Shown here: positions 8,209 through 17,136 of the stretch, piece after piece | Numbering within the stretch: the first letter of the stretch is position 1 | How the letters are laid out: each line of letters opens with the position of its first letter | Made by a program: the position numbers and the translations under genes | Assembly: GCF_038443385.1 (NCBI RefSeq) | Contig: NZ_CP151726.1 | Location: forward strand, 4,588,001-4,652,000 | DNA: 64,000 nt | Origin: Stieleria varia | Lineage (GTDB): Bacteria > Planctomycetota > Planctomycetia > Pirellulales > Pirellulaceae | Direction: 5' to 3' | Notes under the pieces: model-generated | What the model was told of the DNA's origin: nothing | The model's database searches: none | Seen by the model: only the letters and a program-made list of their open reading frames with translations

Positions 8209-8588
8209 AAAAGCACTGTCATGGTCGAACTTTGATTTGGCCGCCTTGGCGAGATACGCGCGTACCTCCATCGGCATTACCTCACGGTAACTTTTTTTGA
8301 ACTCAAAGTCCAATGGTTTGTCCGCTGCCTAGGCACGTCTCTGGCAGCTTGGATGGTTCCGTCTCGCCACCCTGGTAGATATCCGAAGCTTAGAAGCCTC
8401 ACACTGTCTTATCCGGCGTTGGAACCGCTGACAGAGCATCACGCTTTTTCCACGGGCTTATTGACTGCAGCTTCGAAAAGCCACGCCTGCCCTCGGGGAA
8501 GGATCGATGTTGTCAGTGTGCCGCTTGCGCAGCGATGACAAACCAATGTGGGCCCTAAGCTTCGGACGTCTTTGATTCTAACTCGCAA
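8209..8588. mobile_element. Remnant end of a second IS110-family copy
   Basis: These 380 bp are nearly identical to 8842-9221, the downstream end of the complete IS110-family element. They include the last ~12 codons of the transposase (8553-8588 on the minus strand), then stop abruptly at the G-rich motif (8583 onward). Apparent small frames in it are not genes. Confidence 0.8.
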
Positions 8589-8625
8589 TAAGGGGAAGAA
8601 CTCGCAATAAGGGGAAGGGGGTCTT
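8583..8625 (+). other. G-rich junction motif, doubled
   Basis: CTCGCAATAAGGGGAAG is present twice, the second followed by GGGGTCTT. It is exactly where the truncated IS110 copy ends. Confidence 0.6.
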
Positions 8626-8726
8626 AAAAGCCGAGTCGTGGATAGTCGCGGATGCGACGGCAGCGTAAAGCATGGGGCGTCAGCCCCATGGGGTGCCACA
8701 TTTCCGATTGCGAAAGCCGCGGGGAA

Positions 8727-8835
8727 AGGCTTCGCCGGGGTCAGACTCGGGATTCGGGATTCAACCGCAGTTCACTTCTTAAATCCCGAACCCTCCGCCG
8801 AGCGCGCGGACGTTGATTGAGGGTTTCTTTCTTTG
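8727..8835. repeat. IS91-type terminal segment, isolated copy
   Basis: The stretch from AAAGGCTTCGCCGGGGTCAG to TTGAGGGTTTCTTTCTTTG recurs at 11282-11395 next to an IS91-like transposase remnant, and in related form at 16326-16406, 18570-18684 and 19836-19919. Here it is joined directly to the IS110 element. Confidence 0.65.
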
Positions 8836-8841
8836 ACCAGA

Positions 8842-10860
8842 AAAAGCACTGTCATGGTCGAACTTTGATTTGGCCGCCTTGGCGAGATACGCGCGTACCT
8901 CCATCGGCATTACCTCACGGTAACTTTTTTTGAACTCAAAGTCCAATGGTTTGTCCGCTGCCTAGGCACGTCTCTGGCAGCTTGGATGGTTCCGTCTCGC
9001 CACCCTGGTAGATATCCGAAGCTTAGAAGCCTCACACTGTCTTATCCGGCGTTGGAACCGCTGACAGAGCATCACGCTTTTTCCACGGGCTTATTGACTG
9101 CAGCTTCGAAAAGCCACGCCTGCCCTCGGGGAAGGATCGATGTTGTCAGTGCGCCGCTTGCGCAGCGATGACAAACCAATGTGGGCCCTAAGCTTCGGAC
9201 GTCTTTGATTCTAACTCGCTCGCTTCGCGAACTCCAAGTCGAATAAGAAGTGGGATCAGTAATTCGCCGATCGATGAGGTGCCCCGCCGCTTCTTGCCCG
9301 CCAGCTCTGCTAACGGCTTGCCTTCGGTTTGATGCACCGACTTGGGAAGCCATTGATAAGCCTCGTTCATGTGAGCGACGGTTTGATCCAGTGGCGTCGC
9401 GTGCGCGTGATGGAATTCACGTAGCTTGAACAGAATCGCCTCGCAATCAATGCCTCTGCCACGCCACACTTGGCGACCGCTGACGATCTGAAATACCATC
9501 CGATTGGCCCGGTTGGCCATTCGACAATTGCGATCTTGAGTTTTAATGTTTCGCGTCGCCCAGACGGCCGATAACCCGCGGTAGTAGGGATGGCACTTGA
9601 TGAGGTTCTTGGCCAACAAGATGCAAGCCGCGCGGAGTCGTCGGTTGCAGTTCTTGGCAACCGTGTCGGTGCGGTCGACTTCGTCACTTTGGTATCGTGA
9701 CGGATAAAGACCAGCACGACCGTTGATTGCGGTGGCGGAAGCATAGTGCTCAATCGGACCTGCTTCGCCGGCATACTCCGATGCTGAGACAACGTTGATG
9801 CCTTTGATCGAAAGCAGCAGAATGTACGGCGTTTTAGCGAGAAATGATGCCGATTGCCTTTCCGTTTGAGTGATCTGTGCAGAAAGCATGTCACGCAACT
9901 CCAGCAGTTGCTTCCACTGCTCGGTTAATAGTTCGATAAGTGGATCGGGCTCGGCCGCTTGCAGGCTCCATGCATAAATCTTGTCGAGCGTGCGTTCTTG
10001 GAATCGTGTTTTGGAGCGTCGCAAGTATTTTGCCAAGCCGGCCTGTTTGGCTTTCTTGATCGACTCGGCCGACGAGAAGTTTTTTGCGATCAGCATTGCA
10101 ACCGAGTGGCTGAACAGTTTGTCTTCTTCCCAAAGGTCCGCGTAGCCTGGCATCGTCTGATGCATGAGAACTCTGATTTGAACATTCAGTCTGGAACGCT
10201 GCTTGACCAAGTTACGGCGGTGACGTGCGAGCCTTTGGAGCGAACGATAGGTCTCGTCGACTGGAAACACCGACAGTCCGTATCCAGCGGCAGCGGCGAG
10301 GAAGATCGCTTCGAGATCGTTGTCATCGGTTTTGTTGTCCGGGTGCAGTGCTCCTCTGTAGTGTGCCGATGCGAAGGGATGAACCGTGCGTGTGTCAAAG
10401 CCCGCCTTGCGAAACGCACGTTGCACCGGCTTGTGGTAGATACCGGTCATTTCGACGGCGACGATAGAGTCCTGTATTCCTTCTGCTTGGCAAGCTTCGA
10501 GGACTCGCATGACCATTGCATCGAGCGTCCCACGTTCGTGATCCACTTCGGTCGGTTCGATGATGACACGTCCGTAGAAATCGCAGAGCATCCATTTGGA
10601 TCGCCGCTTTGCACAGTCGACCGCAACGATCCCAAATCGTTGCGGACCGACCTTCAGGACTCTTTCCTGGATGACGCCACCGGGCTTGCCGATGTAGCGT
10701 CGTTTGGAAGACTTGTTGCTGTTCTTTCTGGTAGACTTGGTACGAGAGACCATCTGAATTGCTCCATTGGTTGGAAGGTAAAAAGCTCTTCCAATGGAGC
10801 GTTTGGATGGTCCTTTCTCTAGATTTTTTTTGATCTAGGGGACATACCAGGGGAACGGAC
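8842..10860 (-). mobile_element. IS110-family insertion sequence (approximate limits)
   Basis: The element carries one intact transposase gene on the minus strand. The left limit (8842) is set by where the direct repeat with 8209-8588 begins. The right limit (~10860) is set by the start of the G-rich motif after a short non-coding leader. IS110 elements usually lack clear terminal inverted repeats, and I see none here. Confidence 0.65.
9188..10753 (-). CDS. IS110-family transposase
   Basis: 521 residues. The N-terminal RuvC-like DEDD domain is intact: D in GIVAVDCAKRRSKWM, E in IVAVEMTGIYHKP, and the pair in NKTDDNDLEAI. The C-terminal transposase_20 half has LLLSIKGINVVSASEYAGEA and GRAGLYPSRYQSDE, where the serine of the second active site is expected. 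It is longer than many IS110 enzymes (about 330-450), through a ~70-residue C-terminal extension and a basic N-terminus. All key residues are present, so it is probably active. The last codons are repeated in the remnant at 8553-8588. Confidence 0.92.
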   Translation of the reverse strand: MVSRTKSTRKNSNKSSKRRYIGKPGGVIQERVLKVGPQRFGIVAVDCAKRRSKWMLCDFYGRVIIEPTEVDHERGTLDAMVMRVLEACQAEGIQDSIVAVEMTGIYHKPVQRAFRKAGFDTRTVHPFASAHYRGALHPDNKTDDNDLEAIFLAAAAGYGLSVFPVDETYRSLQRLARHRRNLVKQRSRLNVQIRVLMHQTMPGYADLWEEDKLFSHSVAMLIAKNFSSAESIKKAKQAGLAKYLRRSKTRFQERTLDKIYAWSLQAAEPDPLIELLTEQWKQLLELRDMLSAQITQTERQSASFLAKTPYILLLSIKGINVVSASEYAGEAGPIEHYASATAINGRAGLYPSRYQSDEVDRTDTVAKNCNRRLRAACILLAKNLIKCHPYYRGLSAVWATRNIKTQDRNCRMANRANRMVFQIVSGRQVWRGRGIDCEAILFKLREFHHAHATPLDQTVAHMNEAYQWLPKSVHQTEGKPLAELAGKKRRGTSSIGELLIPLLIRLGVREASELESKTSEA

Positions 10861-10861
10861 C

Positions 10862-10883
10862 AGAAAAAGGGGAACGGGGTTTT
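10862..10883 (+). other. G-rich junction motif
   Basis: GAAAAAGGGGAACGGGGTTT plus T, between the IS110 element and a coding-tail fragment. The same joint with the same fragment is at 18041-18063. Confidence 0.6.
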
Positions 10884-10935
10884 ATTCGCACCTCTTGCCC
10901 AAAGGCACGTACGTGTTCGAGTACAGCGTGCGATG
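10884..10935 (+). pseudogene. Fragment of a gene 3' end, alpha-2-macroglobulin-like (copy 1)
   Basis: CACCTCTTGCCCAAAGGCAC onward reads HLLPKGTYVFEYSVR, matching the start of the longer fragment at 18057-18219. It then breaks off; relative to copy 2 about 120 bp are missing, and both copies continue with the same non-coding sequence (GATGATGCCTAGGTTTGG or similar). See copy 2 for the family argument. Confidence 0.5.
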
Positions 10936-11082
10936 ATGCCTAGGTTTGGCTGTCGAAAGCCGGGCTGCAAAAGGTTGGGCGGGCGGCATTCACGGTCTAC
11001 GCAAGATGGATTCTTTGCTTCCGCCGGGCTTGCCCCGGTTCGGAGCAACAAATGGCAGCTACCCTCAACACAAACGCATTCA

Positions 11083-11140
11083 CTTCCCCACCGCCCGCGA
11101 ATCGCCGAAGGCGATTCGCGGGCGGTGGGGAAGTTTTTTT
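11083..11140. terminator. 24-bp perfect hairpin followed by seven T (copy 1)
   Basis: CTTCCCCACCGCCCGCGAAT with CGCC (11083-11106) pairs with its inverse to 11133 around a 3-5 base loop, followed by TTTTTTT. It has the shape of a rho-independent terminator. The identical structure recurs at 18384-18441 inside the duplicated block, so it travels with that block; no intact gene ends at it. Confidence 0.65.
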
Positions 11141-11281
11141 GGCGTGCGTTGGTAGCCGTCAGTTGTTTCCTCCGCCGAGACAAGCTCGACGGAAGGAGTT
11201 TCGAATCAGGAAAAGGAGAACGGCGTTCTATTCGAACCTCTTTGATCACGGACTTGCCCGTTCCGGGGCGTCCGACCACTA

Positions 11282-12477
11282 CGGAAAGGCTTCGCCGGGG
11301 TCAGACTCGGGATTCGGGATTCAACCACACTCGACTTCTTAAATCCCGAACTCTCTGCCGAACGCGCGGACACTGATTGAGGGTTTCTTTCTTTGGTTGG
11401 CTGCCAGCTAGATTCTGCTGGCTTACCTGGTTGCCAAGGTTGCCCAGTGTGACTTGGGTAAGCAACGCGGTTTCTTGCTCTTGGTTGGTTCGATTGCAGG
11501 TGATGCGATCTCTCTGAGTGACTCGAAACGGTCTCGCCAAGGCGGTTGAATTTGCTGTTTGGTGCCAATTTCATCGTGATGTGATTGCATAGACGATGGA
11601 TGAGCCTGATCGGTTTGTGTTTGGAAACCAATGGGTGCGGAACAACGCGATTGATAATTTGAACTCGATGTCACGGTGGTCTCGCGGTTGCTTCGGGCCA
11701 CTCTACTTCTTCGCTCACCAATTCGATCGCCTGTTCGATCAAGCTCAACCAATGAGCATCAGGCTGAATCAGTCCAGATCGCATGCCATTGATGAATGCG
11801 TTCTTGCTTGGCATCGATATCCGCTGCCCGATCACCGCAGCCAGTGCCCGTCGCCAATGGGGAACAACCTGAGTCGTTGTGGCTTGCGTCTGCTGCCATG
11901 TCACCACCCAGTGCGCGACCGCCAACAGCGAGACCGTCAGCGATCCTTCCAACTGGCCGGCCGGGTCGACCAAGCCGTTGCACTTCTTGCAGCGATAGTC
12001 GTGAGGTTCCTTGGTTGTTGATTCTTCCAAAGGCGATTGCGAATCCAACTCTGTCGGGTCGTCCGATTCGGGATGCGATTGTTTCCACAGCTTGCGGCAC
12101 AACTCCTGGTACTTTTTACGCACATTCGGGGCGAAGCAGCCTGCGTAGCGGGTGCGTGGCATTCCATGTGGCAGAATGTGTCTTGAGAACGCGTAACAGA
12201 ACTCTTTTGGCGGCATCGATACTTCCACACGCGACTGGTCGCGATAGTCCTTCGCGTCGAACACCACCTCATCATCGTTTACACGGATCAATCGCCCGTC
12301 ACCGATCGCCACGCCCGCCACGTACTTGGCCAAGTAGCCGAAGACGTGTTGATTCTCACTCTGCCCACGATACTCAGGCGGTGTGCCTTGGATGTCGGCG
12401 ATCCAGTCTTTGTTTTGCACCGTTGTCAAAACGGACTGCAAAGCCGACTCGTCCGCCAGGTTTATCGGCAATCGCAA
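11282..12477 (-). mobile_element. IS91-family element remnant A
   Basis: It comprises the terminal segment (11282-11395), the ~270-bp non-coding stretch downstream of the transposase stop, and the C-terminal part of the transposase. The side that should carry the HUH/Y1 catalytic part and zinc finger is lost at 12477, just before palindrome F1. Four other pieces of the same element family lie between 16326 and 20050. Confidence 0.8.
11671..12477 (-). pseudogene. IS91-family transposase, C-terminal 268 residues
   Basis: Diagnostic IS91 features are the stretches VFGYLAKYVAGVAIGDGRL, FDAKDYRDQSRVEVSMPPKE and RHILPHGMPRTRYAGCFAPN, which form the conserved C-terminal half of these rolling-circle enzymes. 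Full enzymes have ~400 or more residues with an N-terminal zinc finger and an HUH-tyrosine active site, both missing here. A late CKKCNG pair suggests an extra metal site. The methionine at the apparent start is chance. Confidence 0.85.
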
Positions 12478-12488
12478 TTCTCGTTATC

Positions 12489-12561
12489 CGTTGCTCCGTG
12501 GGGCAGGTTTTTAACCTGCCAGGTTTCCCGTCAGCTCGGCAGGTTAAAAACCTGCCCCACG
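12489..12561. repeat. Palindrome F1
   Basis: CGTGGGGCAGGTTTTTAACC pairs with the inverse ending CTGCCCCACG. The same palindrome (with GGGGCAGGTTTTCAACC) is at 20270-20343. Both copies directly precede the same gene-tail sequence. Confidence 0.8.
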
Positions 12562-12582
12562 TCTTTTTCGGCTGATAACAGG

Positions 12583-12730
12583 TCATCAGGCGTCTAAGCC
12601 GACTGGTGCGACGTCGTCACGGTTTCGTGTTAGCCGACCGAGGATTCCAAAAGCAACACCGGTAGCGGAGAACACGCCGCAGGCAAACCAGGACTTGGCC
12701 GCGTCCCAAGGTGCCGGCAGTGAACCGGCC
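12583..12730 (-). pseudogene. Second copy of the cation exchanger 3' end
   Basis: The stretch aligns with 20364-20505, the last ~45 codons of the intact exchanger gene on the same strand, with about one substitution in eight and a short indel. It begins at the stop and ends at 12730, where the Rpn gene region begins. With palindrome F1/F2 it forms a ~240-bp direct repeat that brackets everything from 12730 to 20270. Confidence 0.85.
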
Positions 12731-12819
12731 TAGTGGCGCGATGTCTCCCTCTCCATGGCTCTGATTTGTGTAACATGGAGTTCGTGTTCGTCCGTTGTGC
12801 CTATGCTTGGAAGCCATCT

Positions 12820-13746
12820 ATGCCGCTCGGAATTCGACCGACCGTTGATTTTGCCTTCAAAAAAATCTTTGGTTCTCCACAAAACTCTGCTGCGTTGATC
12901 GGGTTGCTCAATGCCATCCTCGATCTCGATCGACCGATCGTTTCCGTCGAGATTCTTAATCCTTTCAGCTACCAGGAGTTTGCCGAAAGCAAACTGATTG
13001 TGCTCGATATCCGTTGCCGCGATTCCTCTGGTCGCATGCTCAATGTGGAGATGCAAGTATCGGTCTACGCGGGCCTGATTGAGCGACTGGTTTACTATGC
13101 CTGTAGCATGTACGTCGACCAACTGTCCAAAGGCGGAAACTACGCCCTGGCCGCGCCCTCGATCTCAATTTGTCTGCTCAGCCGCGTTCTTTTCTCCCAA
13201 ACCACCCAAGCTTACCACCGTTTTCAGCTCCTGGACCAACGGAGCGGTCGTTCAATTTCCAACGGGATCGAAGTCCACACGGTAGAATTGACGAAGTATG
13301 CCTTGGCAGAGCAGACGATCTCCAGGGCGAGTAAACTGAATCAATGGGTATTCCTGTTGCTACACGCCCAGGATTACGACGGGGAAGCTCTCCGCCGATT
13401 GCTCCCCGGGATCGAGTTTGAGCCAGCGATTTCCACGATAGAAACCATCTCCGCTAAAACGGAAGACAAGCAAATGTACGATCAACGCGAAAAGGCTCAA
13501 AGAGACTATGAGTGGGCCATTTCAGGTGCCCGTGAGGAAGGACGCGAGGAAGGACGCGAGGAAGGGCGTGAGGAAGGACGCGAGGAAGGACGTGAGGAAG
13601 GCAAATTAGCAGGCCAAATCCAGCTTCTCGAGCAGCTCTTGGGAGAGGCCCCCACTGGTGACGGGGAACTGCTTCCGCAAGGCATCGATGCACTTACGAA
13701 GCGAATGTCAGACCTTCAGAAGCGACTGCGCGACAGGGAATCTTGA
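12820..13746 (+). CDS. Rpn/PDDEXK-family nuclease ('putative transposase')
   Basis: 308 residues from ATG at 12820. The N-terminus IRPTVDFAFKKIFGSPQN is the Rpn/PD-(D/E)XK_2 signature. The nuclease core shows VLDIRCRDSSGRMLNVEMQV, which has the D..(15)..E-x-Q arrangement. A PDDEXK-type C-terminal helical arm follows with six REEG repeats. RpnA-type proteins cleave DNA and promote recA-independent recombination. Two further codons of frame upstream to 12733 look like chance. It lies immediately inside the left arm of the exchanger-tail repeat. Confidence 0.85.
   Translation: MPLGIRPTVDFAFKKIFGSPQNSAALIGLLNAILDLDRPIVSVEILNPFSYQEFAESKLIVLDIRCRDSSGRMLNVEMQVSVYAGLIERLVYYACSMYVDQLSKGGNYALAAPSISICLLSRVLFSQTTQAYHRFQLLDQRSGRSISNGIEVHTVELTKYALAEQTISRASKLNQWVFLLLHAQDYDGEALRRLLPGIEFEPAISTIETISAKTEDKQMYDQREKAQRDYEWAISGAREEGREEGREEGREEGREEGREEGKLAGQIQLLEQLLGEAPTGDGELLPQGIDALTKRMSDLQKRLRDRES
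13531..13602 (+). repeat. Six 12-bp tandem repeats inside the Rpn-like gene
   Basis: CGTGAGGAAGGA or its close variants occur six times without gap, coding REEG each time. Such strings form a charged helix and vary easily in copy number. Confidence 0.9.
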
Positions 13747-14743
13747 TAAGTCTCCGGTCTCCGGCTCTCCGGAGAGGGCATGGGAGTTTTTAGCGTTCGG
13801 CGACACCAACGACCCACGCGGCTTCTATCGCCTGTTGGTCGAGCACACCGATCGGCTTCGCATTCGCAACTACAGCGAAGCGACGATCAAGAAGCGAATC
13901 ACCTACGTTCGCGGCTTCGCAATCTGGTGCCAAGACCGCGACCTGACGTGCGTGATCCACATCACCAAGCCGATCTTGGAAAGCTACCAACGTCACCTGT
14001 ACCGGTACCGCAAATCCAACGGCCAGCCGTTGAGTTGGGGCAGTCAACATCTTGCGCTCAAAGAAATCCGAACGTACTTCGCCTGGCTCGCCAAGATGAA
14101 CCATATCGCGTTCAGTCCCGCCGCCGACTTGGAGCTCCCCCGGCAACCCAAGACGCTTCCCAAAGCGATCCTGACGGCCGACGAAGTCGAGCAGGTGCTC
14201 GCCGGACCAGACACGCGGACACCGATCGGTCTGCGAGATCGAGCGATCTTGGAGACGTTTTACTCGACCGGCATCCGTCGCTCTGAACTCTGTGCGCTAC
14301 GTCTGGACGAGATCCATGTGGAGCGTCGGGCGTTGTTCATCGATCGGGGCAAAGGCCAAAAGGACCGCTACATCCCGATCGGCACCAGAGCGTTGCTCTG
14401 GATCGCCCGCTATGTCGACGGCGTCCGCGACAAGTTCTCAACCCCCAAGAGCGACAACACGCTATTCCTGACGATCCACGGCACGGAGCTCGAGCCGGAC
14501 ACGATCACGGAGTACGGTCGCCGCTACATCCAAGCCGCTGGCATCGACAAGCCGGGTGCGTGTCACATCTACCGACACACCATGGCGACACTGATGCACG
14601 AGAACGGCGCGGACTTGACGTTGATCCAGCAGATCCTGGGTCATGCCAAGAGCGACACGACGCAGATCTACGCCAGAACGTCGATCCGCAGGTTGCAGGA
14701 AATCCACGACAAAACGCATCCCGCAGAGCGAGAAGAAGACTAA
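13658..14743 (+). CDS. Tyrosine recombinase, IS91-associated XerD-like type (start uncertain)
   Basis: The recombinase homology begins near base 13775 (AWEFLAFGDTNDPRGFY). A SAM-like N-terminal DNA-binding domain is followed by the catalytic domain with all residues: R in STGIRRSELCALR, K in GKGQKDRYIPI, H-x-x-R in HIYRHTMATLM, H in ILGHAKSDTTQ and Y in QIYARTSIRR. Recombinases of this exact type usually precede an IS91-family transposase gene. Here the transposase does not follow; an RHS fragment does. The only in-frame ATG codons (13658, 13688) lie inside the Rpn gene, so the natural start was probably lost at a joint and expression is uncertain. Confidence 0.85.
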   Translation: MTGNCFRKASMHLRSECQTFRSDCATGNLDKSPVSGSPERAWEFLAFGDTNDPRGFYRLLVEHTDRLRIRNYSEATIKKRITYVRGFAIWCQDRDLTCVIHITKPILESYQRHLYRYRKSNGQPLSWGSQHLALKEIRTYFAWLAKMNHIAFSPAADLELPRQPKTLPKAILTADEVEQVLAGPDTRTPIGLRDRAILETFYSTGIRRSELCALRLDEIHVERRALFIDRGKGQKDRYIPIGTRALLWIARYVDGVRDKFSTPKSDNTLFLTIHGTELEPDTITEYGRRYIQAAGIDKPGACHIYRHTMATLMHENGADLTLIQQILGHAKSDTTQIYARTSIRRLQEIHDKTHPAEREED

Positions 14744-14930
14744 CCGCATCGCAGTTGGATGCCATACAATGAGTCACATGCAACGACGACAAAAAATCCC
14801 CCGCCGCCAACCCGTCACCGTCGCCCACGCGCGCGGGGGAAGTCGTCGTTGCCATCAGCCCGTGCGAAATCACGTCTTACCAACGCCCCACCGCCTCAAA
14901 CGCCGCTGCACCTTCAACGCAGTCACTCAA

Positions 14931-15644
14931 GTGGAGTCTTGCTCCAGAGATCCGATCGGGTATTGGGATGGGCATTCACTTTATCGGTTCTATGCGTCGA
15001 CTACTAAAACTGATCCCAGTGGCCTCACTACGAAGAGTAAGGCCAAGTTCAGTTGTCGTGCAGATCCAGGGTGTGGTTGCCCCGGGACCATATCCGCACC
15101 TGAATATGATTTGGCAACTTGGGATAGCATTGTAGACGGTCCAGGCTCGATGGTCGGTTTAAAGCTGACTCTAAAATTCACTCCAGACGATGGAGAAAGC
15201 TGTAGATGCGAGAAGTTCGCATTCATGCAGATTGCTGAAGCGAAACCAGGTCCCTGGAAGACAATACCACTCATAGATGGTCCTTTTGTCGACGGTGACG
15301 CCAAACCATATTACTGGACTCCCGATCATCTGCATTGGCCTGATGATATCGAAGTTAGAGATGAACCGAATCAGCATCGCAGTCGAGGCAACCTGAACGG
15401 TTCAATGACGTTCGAGACCTGCGCTTTGTGTATTCGTTCTGGCGAGGTTGACGCGGTATTGGGATGCGTGACTTGGGGTTATAAGTTCACCAAGGACGAT
15501 CCATCAAAAGACGAGCTAATTCCAATGGACACATCTGTCCAGCCCTCAGACAAATTTCTAAAAACTGTGTGGAAAGAATACTCTAAACATGACCTCAAAC
15601 CGTGTGACCCAATACCGAGTTCATATGCGCCTCCACTGGAATGA
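14931..15644 (+). pseudogene. RHS-protein C-terminal tip without its core (possible toxin domain)
   Basis: From base 14943 the frame reads SRDPIGYWDGHSLYRFYAST and then DPSG, the end of an RHS core shell where the variable tip begins. No RHS/YD repeats precede it, and the frame before 14930 looks like non-coding DNA. The tip (~220 residues) is not recognised; it has several paired cysteines (CRADPGCGC, CRCEKF, CALC) and a WTPDHLHWPDD stretch. Its stop overlaps the start of the next gene (ATGA), as in toxin-immunity pairs. Without a core or start it is probably a silent orphan cassette. Confidence 0.65.
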
Positions 15645-16249
15645 AAGTGCAAATGATGAAAACTGGTCTACTTTGGTTAATTGCCTTAACTGTGGTCGTG
15701 ATCGCAGTGATGTGGTTTATTCTGCGAGATTCACCCGCTGATGGTGAAACTCAATCCAGATTTGGAAAAGCCGACGGGATTAGCGTCCGCTGCGAGATCA
15801 TCGAAGCAACCGACAATATCTTACTTGAACTCCGATACGGCTTAATAAGCGACAGCGGAGTTGAAATTTACATGTCTCAAGATGGCGCGGCTCGATGGCA
15901 AGCGTACGCCCAACCATTGGGAGTGGATCATTCGGCCTATCGACATGATGTCGAATGCAAAGTCGAAGGCGATCAGTTGTATTTAAAGAGTACCGGGTCC
16001 GCAGGAACGTTTGCTGAGTGGAGAGATGTTTTCTCCGGTGATCTGATTCAGCGGAAGCAAGTTCCTGAGCTCTTGGGTATTAGAAAGCGGAAAGTCGATG
16101 AGACTGAATCAGACAATTTGAGGATTCAAGACCGGATTGAAGGATTCCGGAAGGGCAATCTGACGGACGAAACAAAGGTGTCAGGACGAAACAAAGGTGT
16201 CGGACGAAACAAAGGTGTCGGACGAAACAAAGGTGTCAGGACTCAATAA
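15641..16249 (+). CDS. Membrane-anchored hypothetical protein, possible immunity partner of RHS tip
   Basis: 202 residues. One N-terminal membrane segment (residues 7-27, LLWLIALTVVVIAVMWFIL) is followed by a periplasm-facing domain of ~140 residues with beta-strand character. The family is not recognised. The ATG overlaps the stop of the RHS tip by 4 bp, the standard arrangement of RHS toxin and immunity genes. The last 25 residues are coded by four 18-bp direct repeats giving GRNKGV units, so the original C-terminus was probably replaced by repeat DNA. Confidence 0.55.
   Translation: MKVQMMKTGLLWLIALTVVVIAVMWFILRDSPADGETQSRFGKADGISVRCEIIEATDNILLELRYGLISDSGVEIYMSQDGAARWQAYAQPLGVDHSAYRHDVECKVEGDQLYLKSTGSAGTFAEWRDVFSGDLIQRKQVPELLGIRKRKVDETESDNLRIQDRIEGFRKGNLTDETKVSGRNKGVGRNKGVGRNKGVRTQ
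16165..16237 (+). repeat. Four 18-bp direct repeats at the 3' end of the preceding gene
   Basis: GGACGAAACAAAGGTGTC occurs at 16165, 16184, 16202 and 16220; one extra A separates units 1 and 2. No spacers are present, so it is a simple tandem repeat, not CRISPR. Confidence 0.95.
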
Positions 16250-16325
16250 CGAGAGGTAGCAGGGCGATTGCACGGCGATTTACCGACTGAAAACGGCCTT
16301 TTCCATGTAGTCATCGTCCCACCCG

Positions 16326-17112
16326 GCGGTGAGCCGCCTGTTCACTTCTTAATTCCCGAACCCTCCCGCAAGCGCGCAGACGTTGAGTGAGGGCTTCTTT
16401 CTTTGGGACGCTGCCAGCTAGATTTTGCTGGTTTAGCTGGTTGCCGAGACTGCCCAGTGTGACTTGGGTAAGCAACGCGGTTTCTTGCTCTTGGTTGGTT
16501 CGATTGCTGGTGATGCGATCACTCTTGGCGACGCGAAACGGTCTCGCCAAGGCGGTTGAATTTGCTGTTTGGTGCCAATTTCATCGTGATGTGATTGCAT
16601 AGACGATTGATGAGCCTGATCGGTTTGTGTTTGGAAACCAATGGGTGCGGAACAACGCGATTGATAATTTGAACTCGATGTCACGGTGGTCTCGCGCTTG
16701 CTTCGGGCCACTCTACTTCTTCGCTCACCAATTCGATCGCCTGTTCGATCAAGCTCAACCAATGAGCATCAGGCTGAATCAGTCCAGATCGCATGCCATT
16801 GATGAATGCGTTCTTGCTTGGCATCGATATCCGCTGCCCGATCACCGCAGCCAGTGCCCGTCGCCAATGGGGAACAACCTGAGTCGTTGTGGCTTGCGCT
16901 TGCTGCCATGTCACCACCCAGTGCGCGACCGCCAACAGCGAGACCGTCAGCGATCCTTCCAACTGGCCGGCCGGGTCGACCAAGCCGTTGCACTTCTTGC
17001 AGCGATAGTCGTGAGGTTCCTTGGTTGTTGATTCTTCTAAAGGCGATTGCGAATCTGCTTCCAAAGGATCGTCCGACTCGGGATGCGATTGCTTCCACAG
17101 CGTGCGGCGTAC
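16326..17112 (-). mobile_element. IS91-family element remnant B
   Basis: It is highly similar to 11340-12105 of remnant A, including the non-coding downstream part. It ends abruptly at 17112, where a G-rich junction motif (17114-17136) begins. Confidence 0.85.
16681..17112 (-). pseudogene. IS91-family transposase, last ~144 residues
   Basis: It starts in the LWKQSHPESDDP region and ends EVEWPEASARPP. The codons before LWKQS in the open frame come from the junction motif and unrelated DNA. No catalytic part remains. Confidence 0.85.
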
Positions 17113-17113
17113 T

Positions 17114-17136
17114 TGGAAAGGGGAAGGGAATTTTTT
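17114..17136 (+). other. G-rich junction motif
   Basis: TGGAAAGGGGAAGGGAATTT; IS91 remnant B is cut exactly at its left edge. Confidence 0.6.

Noticed and set aside
8353..9171. Two identical 61-residue frames (8353-8538, 8986-9171) as a gene pair
   Set aside because: They are identical only because both lie in the duplicated IS110 end.
9959..10822. 287-residue plus-strand open frame
   Set aside because: It is the antisense shadow of the IS110 transposase, with no recognisable protein features.
10395..11279. 294-residue minus-strand frame
   Set aside because: It joins IS110 leader, G-rich motif and hairpin DNA in the wrong frame; no protein character.
11796..12575. 259-residue plus-strand frame
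   Set aside because: Antisense to the IS91 transposase remnant.
16165..16237. CRISPR array
   Set aside because: The 18-bp units are directly joined and too short.
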